NCBI GenBank assembly: GCA_964542475.1
Contig: CAZIUL010000099.1
Span: forward strand, 1 to 11,094
Length of the DNA: 11,094 nt
Origin: CAZIUL01 sp964542475
GTDB taxonomy: Bacteria; Planctomycetota; B15-G4; CAYZWU01
Direction of reading: 5' to 3'
The notes beneath the pieces were generated by a model. The model was not told the DNA's origin, ran no database searches, and was given only the letters and a program-made list of their open reading frames with translations. How positions within the stretch are numbered: position 1 is the stretch's first letter; each line of letters opens with the position of its first letter. Made by a program: the position numbers and the translations under genes. This document shows positions 5,273 through 11,094 of this stretch, one piece after another.

Positions 5273-7783
5273 ATGACCGGTCAATCCCTGATCATTGCGG
5301 TTTTATCCCTTCTTTTACTTGTCTCCCCGGCATGGGCCACGGAAGATCAGGAAAAGCACAACCTTATCCGTGTAAGCGTACCAAGCCCGCAGAAGGGGCT
5401 TGATCTGCAGCGCCTCGATCTCGACATTATTGAAACCGGGCCGGACGGGACCGTGTTTCTGATAGCTCAGGATGGGGAAATCCGGCTTTTGTCTGATGGA
5501 GGATTCCGGTTCGAGATCGTGATAAAGGATCTGGAAACCTTTTACAAGAAACGCCTTCTCGCGGATCCTACCTTTGGAAACCGCGCCTGGCCCGAGGGGA
5601 GCATGGGAGGATATTTCACCAACAGCGAGGTTGAGGATGAGCTGGACGCATGGGCCGCCATTTACCCCGACATTATCACACCCAAGATCAGCATCGGTAC
5701 AACGGTTGAGGGAAGAGATATATGGGCGGTCAAGATCTCGGACAACCCAAACGTGGATGAGGAGGAACCGGAAATCTGCCTCGACTCCTGTATTCACCCT
5801 AGAGAGGTCATGGGAATGATGACCGTGCTCTACTACATGAAGAACCTCCTCGAAGGGTACGGAATAGATCCGGAGCTTACCTATCTGGTAAACAACCGCG
5901 AAATCTGGTTCATCCCGGTGCACAATCCGGACGGCCACGTCTACAACGAGCTGACCAATCCCACCGGCGGAGGTCTGTGGCGCAAAAACCGCCGGAACAA
6001 CGGCGGGGGTATCTACGGAGTGGACCTGGCCCGCAACTACGGCTTCAAATGGGGCTACGACAACATCGGATCAAATCCCAACCCAAGCTCCATCAGCTAC
6101 CGGGGACCGAGCCCCTTTTCCGAGCCGGAGGCGCAGGCTGTTCGGGATTTTATTACCAGCCATCCCATCGTCACAAGCTGGAACACACACACCTTTACCA
6201 ACGTCTACATCTGCCCCTTCTCGTATGACAGCGTGTTGCCTTACGGGGATGACTGGCCTCTTTTCCAGGAATACCTCAAAGACATCTCTGTCAAGAACGG
6301 ATATCCGGGAGGTCCAAGCCCTTATACCCTTGGATATTTTGCCAACGGCACGCCTCTCGACTGGCAGTATGGCAACCAGGGAGTCATCTGCCTGGCCCCT
6401 GAGATCGGCACCTGGGACGATGGTTTCTGGCCTCCCAAGAGCCGCATCATTCCTCTAGCCGAAGAGAACCAGCTTGCCATCGAGTACTGGTCCTGGGTTG
6501 CAGGAAGCTATGCTCGCCTCCATGACCATTCCCTGGCGGACGACAACGGGGACGGTCTTTTTCATCCCGGCGAGCCGATCGACGTGATCCTCACCGTTCG
6601 GAACAAGGGACTGGCCGGGACCGTCACGGATGTGACAGCCACTCTCAGCTCTTCCAGCCCCTATGTGACTGTCATAAAAGGCACGCACAGCTTCGGCACC
6701 ATACCCGACGTGACGAGCGCGAACAACACCGGCAGCCCTCTGAAGATCAAGCTGAGTAACAGCACACCATACGGCTCAGTCATATTTATCGATGTGGACA
6801 TTTCCTTTGACGGTTATACCCTGCCCCAGTCCCTGAGCTTCGAATGCGGCATCCCTGACATCATCTACAGCTTCGACATGGAAAACGATCCGGGCTGGAC
6901 CGTGGGAGATACGGGCGACAACGCCGTCACCGGCATCTGGGAGCGGGATAATCCCATAGGTACAATGGAGGGCACGCTGGAGGTCCAGCCGGAAGACGAT
7001 CACACCGCTTCTCCGGGCAGTGAATGTTTTGTAACGGGAAACGGATCGTCCCTGCCGGACGTGGATGATGTTGATGCCGGGAAGACCACGCTGAAAACAT
7101 CCATCTTCGATTTGAGCGGCGTGGACAAGGCCATGATCTCCTACTGGCGCTGGTATGCCGACCTGGGGGCCTTCCACAGCAATAACGACATCTTCCATGT
7201 GGATATCTCCAACAACAATGGAGTCGACTGGGTGAGCGTGGAAGCTTTGGATCACACGGAAAACTACTGGCGGGAGTTCTCCTTTCGTGTGAGCGATCTA
7301 ATCACGCCCTCCGACCGGATGATGATGCGTTTCATTGCAAGGGACGAACCCGACGATTCCCTCTGCGAGGCTTGCATCGACGACTTCGAGATCAAAACCT
7401 ATTCCCAGCCTGTCAGCCTCGATCTTTTGGGAACACCAAAGATAGGAACCACGGTGAACATCGCAATCGACTCCCCCGGTGACGGCGGGCTGGGTTACCT
7501 CATGGTGGCTTCCCTGGGCACCTATCCGGGGATTCCCCTGGCTGGAGGCCGGCTCTTTCCCCTGGGGTACGACATCGTGATGATGATATCGCTCAAGCCG
7601 GCCTACGGCATATTCGTGAACTTCAGCGGGGTACTTGACGGGGCGGGACACACAGCGGACCCGGCTTTCGTCATCCCCAACATGCCGAGCATCGTGGGAT
7701 TGGAGCTCTTCGCAGCTGCGGTGACCGTGAACGGCAGCGCAGTGAAAAACATCTCCGCCCCCCTTGTGATCACTATCGAGTGA
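5273..7783 (+). CDS. Secreted M14-family zinc carboxypeptidase with three C-terminal accessory domains
   Basis: 836 residues from the ATG at 5273, preceded by AGGAG at 5259-5263. An in-frame ATG at 5180 is upstream of the likely promoter and lacks a signal peptide. A Sec signal peptide (1-22, ending AWA) predicts export. The M14 catalytic domain spans about 110-410. H175 and E178 (HPRE) and H306 (NTH) are the zinc ligands, R237 in WRKNRR corresponds to Arg127 of carboxypeptidase A, R254 to Arg145, Y355 to Tyr248, and E377 in APEIGTW is the catalytic Glu. The position of Asn144 is Ala (DLARNY, 251-256). L362 aligns with residue 255, which sets side-chain preference, and suggests hydrophobic C-terminal residues. 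Next come a CARDB-like beta domain starting DDNGDGLFHPGE (423-434; about 415-530), a jelly-roll/MAM-like domain (about 531-710, with GIWERDNPIGT), and a C-terminal beta module (about 712-836) similar to ones at the ends of secreted planctomycete and myxobacterial proteins. These probably bind surfaces or carbohydrate, or help export. Confidence 0.92.
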   Translation: MTGQSLIIAVLSLLLLVSPAWATEDQEKHNLIRVSVPSPQKGLDLQRLDLDIIETGPDGTVFLIAQDGEIRLLSDGGFRFEIVIKDLETFYKKRLLADPTFGNRAWPEGSMGGYFTNSEVEDELDAWAAIYPDIITPKISIGTTVEGRDIWAVKISDNPNVDEEEPEICLDSCIHPREVMGMMTVLYYMKNLLEGYGIDPELTYLVNNREIWFIPVHNPDGHVYNELTNPTGGGLWRKNRRNNGGGIYGVDLARNYGFKWGYDNIGSNPNPSSISYRGPSPFSEPEAQAVRDFITSHPIVTSWNTHTFTNVYICPFSYDSVLPYGDDWPLFQEYLKDISVKNGYPGGPSPYTLGYFANGTPLDWQYGNQGVICLAPEIGTWDDGFWPPKSRIIPLAEENQLAIEYWSWVAGSYARLHDHSLADDNGDGLFHPGEPIDVILTVRNKGLAGTVTDVTATLSSSSPYVTVIKGTHSFGTIPDVTSANNTGSPLKIKLSNSTPYGSVIFIDVDISFDGYTLPQSLSFECGIPDIIYSFDMENDPGWTVGDTGDNAVTGIWERDNPIGTMEGTLEVQPEDDHTASPGSECFVTGNGSSLPDVDDVDAGKTTLKTSIFDLSGVDKAMISYWRWYADLGAFHSNNDIFHVDISNNNGVDWVSVEALDHTENYWREFSFRVSDLITPSDRMMMRFIARDEPDDSLCEACIDDFEIKTYSQPVSLDLLGTPKIGTTVNIAIDSPGDGGLGYLMVASLGTYPGIPLAGGRLFPLGYDIVMMISLKPAYGIFVNFSGVLDGAGHTADPAFVIPNMPSIVGLELFAAAVTVNGSAVKNISAPLVITIE

Positions 7784-7935
7784 TAATGTGGAAACAGTTC
7801 AAAAACAGGCAGGCAAAACTCCGTGGCCCGAAATATTTACCTGCCATTGTAAACATCGAGCTAACCGGCATGTTTAATACTCATCTGCTGCTGCCATAAA
7901 CAGTAATTACAACTTTGTTTTCTGGAGGTTTATAA
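7784..7935 (+). promoter_or_regulatory. Intergenic region with inverted repeats before the VOC gene
   Basis: GGCAGG (7808-7813) and CCTGCC (7840-7845) form a 6-bp stem that could mark the end of the M14 transcript, but no T-run follows. Further on, TAAACAT (7849-7855) and ATGTTTA (7870-7876) form a 7-bp inverted repeat with a 14-base spacer, and TAAACA occurs again at 7897-7902. The spacing would suit a dimeric regulator upstream of the VOC gene. No convincing -35/-10 pair was found. Confidence 0.3.
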
Positions 7936-8322
7936 ATGGCTGCAAATCTTGGTTTCGATGGAGGGCTCACCTGCGCCATGCAGTGCACTGATCTTGACCG
8001 TTCAGTTGAGTGGTACCAGAAGGTGCTCGGTTTCGAACTCCTCTACCGTGTTGACGAATTGGGCTGGTGCGAGATGAAAAGCTGCGTGGATTGCGTGAAT
8101 GTGGGCCTATCGCAGGTCGAATCGCCCGAGGTCAAGGGCGGGGCGACACTCACCTTCGGCGTTAAAGACATGGACAGGGCTCGCGCAGAGCTCGAATCCA
8201 AGGATGTGCCGTTCGATGGGGAAACCATGACCATTCCCGATATGGTCAGGCTGTCAACTTTCTATGATCTCGACGGCAACAAGCTTATGCTATACCAGGA
8301 TCTTTCCCCGAAGGAGTGTTGA
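7936..8322 (+). CDS. VOC-superfamily (glyoxalase/bleomycin-resistance fold) protein
   Basis: 128 residues. The ATG has GGAGG seven bases upstream, the clearest ribosome site on the plus strand here. The sequence shows the two beta-alpha-beta-beta-beta halves of the VOC fold: TDLDRSVEWYQKVLGFELL (18-36) is the first helix and strand, VKDMDRARAELESKDVPF (76-93) the second helix, and FYDLDGNKLMLYQD (109-122) the closing strand. Positions that carry His/Glu metal ligands in metal-dependent members are Thr12, Ala70 or Thr71, and Met118, so the usual metal site seems to be absent apart from E46. There are six cysteines (13, 17, 45, 50, 53, 128), many for a protein this small with no signal peptide. 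A binding protein or a metal-independent enzyme is more likely than a glyoxalase I. It is convergent with the AlkC-type gene, 16 bp apart, and shares no obvious function with the peptidases before it. Confidence 0.85.
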   Translation: MAANLGFDGGLTCAMQCTDLDRSVEWYQKVLGFELLYRVDELGWCEMKSCVDCVNVGLSQVESPEVKGGATLTFGVKDMDRARAELESKDVPFDGETMTIPDMVRLSTFYDLDGNKLMLYQDLSPKEC

Positions 8323-8338
8323 TCCCCGTTTCCTGCGA

Positions 8339-9424
8339 TCACTTCGTAAGCGTCAGGCTCTTTTCAGCCTTTTCCACCCCATTGACGATAACGGCCAACC
8401 GATGCTCGCCGGGGTAATGCTTGCGCGTCGACATGTCGGTGAAACTGTGTTTCCTGGACAGATCGTACTCACCCTGCTTGTAACTGTTCTCCGAAATCTT
8501 GAACACCTTTTTTGATGTTCTCCCCTTGGCTTTGGCGAAATATACGGCGTACTCCAGACGCACCTTGCAGCTCTTTTTTGTGTTTACGCTCAGCGTGAAG
8601 GCGAACCGAACCTGATCCCCAATCGCGAGCTTTTTCTTATCGAAGTTCATCTCCTTGACGCTGATCCTTTTGGGATCGCCAAAGCCAAAAAGCAACATGG
8701 CCCGGCTGTTTCCGGCCTTGAGCATGGTCCGGCACGCGTGCTTGATGATCCAATCCGTTCTGTCGGATTTACCTTGCCATTTATGGCAGACGTCCAGTAC
8801 GAGATCGGGGTGGTCCTTGGAGACATCGTTGAGGTTGTTGGCGACGCTGTTGCGTACGGACTCGGAACTGTCGTTTTTCAGCTTTTCCAGGACGGGAAGT
8901 ATCAAGCTTGGGTTTTTCTTGAACACCGGCAATGCCATCGCCCAAGGGAGCCGCGGGCGACATCCTTCGCTGGCAAACCGGCGCACTTTGGGGTTTTTGT
9001 CCCCTGCCAGTTTTATCATATACGCCATCGCCCGCTTCGGGTCCCTTATGATAAACGGGCGAATCGCAAACTCCGACGACGAATACCTGGTAAACACGGC
9101 CAACGCGTCCAAAGACCGGTTCCAGTCGTCCAGGCCGTACAACTCGACGTAATCCGGCAGGCACATGGCTTCAAAACCCTTGACGTGCGGGGCTGCCTTT
9201 TTGAGAATGCCTATGACCTTTGCGTATGACCCGGGCAAAGTCTCGCGCATTTTTTCGGTGGTATGCCGCATTCGGGCTTTGAGCTCCATGCCTTCGAAGC
9301 TGTCGTCGAGTACCAGGCTTACAAAACGTTTCTTGTCGAAGTCGGAATAGAATCGCACGAGCGTATCGGCTAATGCTTTTACAGAAGATGGTGTGCAATA
9401 CATATTTTTCAATTTCTCCGCCAT
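8339..9424 (-). CDS. alkC: AlkC-type DNA alkylation repair protein with C-terminal Ig-like domain
   Basis: 361 residues from the ATG at 9424, which has GGAGG eight bases upstream. A longer in-frame start at 9487 lacks a ribosome site, and the family typically begins near MAEKLKNM. Residues about 1-245 form an all-helical HEAT-like fold. ASEGCRPRLPWA (151-162) and the segment with two repeats, FKKNPSLILPVLEKLKNDSS and RNSVANNLNDVSKDHP (168-206), are typical of AlkC (COG4335-type) proteins. RTDWIIKHACRTMLKAG (222-238) is the last conserved helix. Known AlkC proteins are DNA glycosylases that excise cationic alkylated bases such as 3-methyladenine. Residues about 253-361 look like the Ig-like beta domain of the AlkC subtype in which that domain helps grip DNA. 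No signal peptide, so cytoplasmic. It stands alone on its strand. Other genes of an adaptive response (ada, alkA, alkB) are not in the window. Confidence 0.85.
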   Translation of the reverse strand: MAEKLKNMYCTPSSVKALADTLVRFYSDFDKKRFVSLVLDDSFEGMELKARMRHTTEKMRETLPGSYAKVIGILKKAAPHVKGFEAMCLPDYVELYGLDDWNRSLDALAVFTRYSSSEFAIRPFIIRDPKRAMAYMIKLAGDKNPKVRRFASEGCRPRLPWAMALPVFKKNPSLILPVLEKLKNDSSESVRNSVANNLNDVSKDHPDLVLDVCHKWQGKSDRTDWIIKHACRTMLKAGNSRAMLLFGFGDPKRISVKEMNFDKKKLAIGDQVRFAFTLSVNTKKSCKVRLEYAVYFAKAKGRTSKKVFKISENSYKQGEYDLSRKHSFTDMSTRKHYPGEHRLAVIVNGVEKAEKSLTLTK

Positions 9425-9526
9425 GGTCACTCCCTCCAACAGTTTATCGATCAGGGGCGGGTCATCCGCGTCAGTTATCATTACCATCCGGTATTTTCAG
9501 TCGAAAATCACCTTGGAAAACTTCAT

Positions 9527-9772
9527 TTATCTGAAAACAGAAGGCGTTTTTCGTTTTTGTCCAATCAGCAGATGGATGGATACGCCTTCGATCATGGCAC
9601 ATAACGATGAAGCGGAAGAGAAGACGAAAGACGATTGTGCGGACGACAAAGAAGTCGCATGCCGCTGTTTAGCGGATTGCTGACGTAGAGCCCGGTTCTC
9701 AGCCAAAAGCACTGTCTTGGGTGCCAAGAAACCGCGAAGAAACAGGAAATAAGTCATTATCATTTCACCCAA
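9527..9772 (-). pseudogene. Remnant of an IS transposase N-terminus (IS481/IS3-like integrase-core type)
   Basis: The minus-strand frame reads FLFLRGFLAPKTVLLAENRALRQQ near its start, very like the conserved beginning of many integrase-core transposases (pattern: hydrophobic stretch, L-x-AENLALRQQL). The next segment (LSSAQSSFVFSSASSL, then HLLIGQKRK) resembles the following helices with their key charged and Trp residues replaced. The frame ends at 9527 without a DDE catalytic domain, and the DNA further downstream is the alkC upstream region and gene. I therefore read it as a decayed fragment about 80 codons long. It could also be a chance open frame; the AENRALRQQ match is the main support. 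No terminal inverted repeats or target duplications were found. Confidence 0.45.
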
Positions 9773-9815
9773 GGCGTTCCTCCAACATTTTGCTGGGAAG
9801 GATGGCTGGCTTTCA

Positions 9816-9821
9816 TATAAT
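9816..9821 (+). promoter_or_regulatory. Candidate -10 element for the downstream lipoprotein gene
   Basis: A perfect TATAAT on the plus strand, 117 bases upstream of the ATG at 9938. The best -35 at a 17-base spacing is CTGGGA (three of six). TTGCTG is a better match but 20 bases away. The remaining leader holds nothing else I recognise. Confidence 0.3.
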
Positions 9822-9937
9822 GGGCAATCGATATAGTTGTTGAGTTGTAAAGAAGACGACGTTTTCGGAATGGAGAGGCGGGAAAGAACGCGGACAGGTT
9901 AGGATGATATCGAGCAGCGGTGGAGGATCGGATCCCC

Positions 9938-11083
9938 ATGGTCAGAAATACAATTCTATTCTTGCTGGTCGCCGCAGCCTTTTGCGGCTGCAGGGCCATG
10001 CCTCCGCCCGAACCCGGTCCGCCTCCCATACCGGCAGTAAAAACGTCGGTCTCCTATTTCCATGGATCGCCATTGTCCGGCCCCCTGACCCCGGAGGAGG
10101 TCCCGGAACCACAGGAGCAAGTTTCCGAGGTTGCCGTGTCCTTCGCGGTCCTGGATGATCTTCCGGAGGAATGCCTGGGGCCTCTCGCCAACCGCACTCG
10201 GCTGATTGCCGCTTCCCGTGGAGCCGAACCCTTGCGGCCTTCGCCGTACTTCTGTCTTGGATCGAGGGCCGGTACCTTGACCGATGCCGCCTCGTTTCTG
10301 GCAGAGCTGGAGGCAGAGGCGTTGGGGAGAAGCGCTCTTGTCACACGGCTTCGCGGCAGACACCCCCCTGGGGGGGTGACCGCTGTCTTCCGTGTGGAGG
10401 ATAGTGAGGCTATAGGCGAGTCGATCCAGGGAAAACCGTTGCGAAGGAGCGTGGAGATTCAGGTCCATTGCAAAGGCGATAAGGCTGCAAGCCTCCAAGT
10501 CGCTTTGGTCATCGAAAATCTCATGGAAAGGGAGTCAGGAGAAGGGGAAGCGCGGCCGGCGTTCCAGCGCGAGGCCGTGTTGCTGGATGAAGACCTCGGT
10601 TCGCTCGAGAACCCCATCGCTTTGATCGTTCCCTCTCCCTTTACATCTTCTCCGGCCCGAGCCCTCGTGGCCGTGCTGGAAACGACAGACTTCTTGGGGA
10701 TCAAGCGCGTACAGGCACCTGAAGAAATCCTCGCCCAACCTGAGAATGTGATCGAATTCCAGCCCACGGAAAGCCATTGGTGGCAAGGCATCCAACAGGT
10801 GCTGGAGGGGCTCGAGTGGCCCTACCATCAACGCCAGACATTGCTCTATCTGGCCGGGGTCACAAACGCCTGCCTAACGGAAGATCTGGCTCTTTCCGCC
10901 ACCGATCCGATCGTAAATCAGCTGGCCCTGTCCGTGCTGGACAAGGTAAAGGAGATCGCCTTGACCGACCCGGCTTTGCTGGGTTGGGTGATCGAGTCCT
11001 GCGCTTATAAGCTTCTGGCCAAGCAATGGTCCGAGCAAGGGCTAAGTGCTCTGGTTCATAAATTCGGTGACGTATTTTTCTAA
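9938..11083 (+). CDS. Probable lipoprotein of unknown function
   Basis: 381 residues from the ATG at 9938, with GGAGG (9922-9926) eleven bases upstream. A GTG at 9920 would add six residues that spoil the signal peptide. The N-terminus (VRNTILFLLVAAAFCGC, 2-18) is a short basic and hydrophobic signal ending in cysteines at 16 and 18. Either could be lipidated, though neither fits the lipobox perfectly. A Pro-rich linker (22-33) follows, as is common after lipid anchors. The rest appears to be an alpha/beta region (about 60-260) with runs of hydrophobic strands, then a helical region (about 280-381). It contains no catalytic motif I know. HWWQGIQQVLEGLEWP (280-295) is the most distinctive segment. 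The reading frame is intact. The gene runs away from the alkC side behind its own likely promoter and ends 11 bases before the window edge, so later operon partners cannot be seen. Confidence 0.7.
   Translation: MVRNTILFLLVAAAFCGCRAMPPPEPGPPPIPAVKTSVSYFHGSPLSGPLTPEEVPEPQEQVSEVAVSFAVLDDLPEECLGPLANRTRLIAASRGAEPLRPSPYFCLGSRAGTLTDAASFLAELEAEALGRSALVTRLRGRHPPGGVTAVFRVEDSEAIGESIQGKPLRRSVEIQVHCKGDKAASLQVALVIENLMERESGEGEARPAFQREAVLLDEDLGSLENPIALIVPSPFTSSPARALVAVLETTDFLGIKRVQAPEEILAQPENVIEFQPTESHWWQGIQQVLEGLEWPYHQRQTLLYLAGVTNACLTEDLALSATDPIVNQLALSVLDKVKEIALTDPALLGWVIESCAYKLLAKQWSEQGLSALVHKFGDVFF
10361..10378. repeat. GC-only palindrome inside the lipoprotein gene
   Basis: CACCCCCC (10361-10368) and GGGGGGTG (10371-10378) form a perfect 8-bp inverted repeat around TG, including a run of seven G. 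The reading frame continues through it (RGRHPPGGVTAVF). Such a run is prone to slippage in replication or sequencing, and the hairpin could pause translation. No frameshift is evident. Confidence 0.6.
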
Positions 11084-11094
11084 GCCGAAATTGA

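Noticed and set aside
9425..9487. Longer start of the AlkC-type protein
   Set aside because: The extra 21 residues lack a ribosome site and include the GGAGG that serves the ATG at 9424.
9971..9988. GCCGCA/TGCGGC hairpin just after the lipoprotein start
   Set aside because: A six-pair stem in an Ala/Gly/Cys-coding GC-rich signal sequence is likely codon coincidence.
9956..10498. 180-codon minus-strand open frame opposite the lipoprotein gene
   Set aside because: Antisense shadow without ribosome site or domain.

Overview
The window comes from a free-living, probably Gram-negative bacterium of moderate to moderately high GC. The main evidence is several secreted proteins with Sec signal peptides, a probable lipoprotein and Shine-Dalgarno starts. 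The phylum cannot be fixed from this sequence. The C-terminal module of the M14 carboxypeptidase resembles one I associate with secreted proteins of Planctomycetes and myxobacteria/deltaproteobacteria, but that is only a hint. I see no rRNA, tRNA, CRISPR or phage genes.

Left part (1-7783): a cluster of secreted zinc metallopeptidases. On the minus strand are an M1-like gluzincin with a TPR-like tail (316-2319) and an uncharacterised HEAFH-type peptidase (2649-4292). Divergent from the second is a PadR-family regulator (4400-4939). It is followed on the plus strand by an M14 zinc carboxypeptidase with three accessory domains (5273-7783). A 12-bp perfect palindrome lies between the padR-like gene and the HEAFH gene. 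A similar AT-rich motif overlaps the predicted promoter of the M14 gene. A plausible but untested reading is that the PadR protein controls a small extracellular protein-degradation regulon.

Repeats: two related palindromic elements (43-219 and 2559-2653) sit on either side of the M1-like gene in the same orientation. Their right arms are about 85% identical over 61 bp. In each element, one terminal repeat contains the stop codon of the gene running into it, in the same register (stop codon directly followed by CCCGC). Copy 1 can fold into one very long hairpin.

Right part (7784-11094): a small Cys-rich VOC-fold protein lacking the usual metal ligands (7936-8322) is convergent, 16 bp apart, with an AlkC-type DNA alkylation repair protein carrying a C-terminal Ig-like domain (8339-9424, minus). 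Upstream of the latter is a stretch with what looks like a decayed IS transposase N-terminus (9527-9772, minus). The last gene (9938-11083) encodes a probable lipoprotein of unknown family, preceded by a perfect TATAAT.

I found no clearly new multi-gene system. The best leads are the stop-codon-carrying palindromic repeats, the PadR/peptidase arrangement, and active-site departures in the M1-like and M14 proteins.
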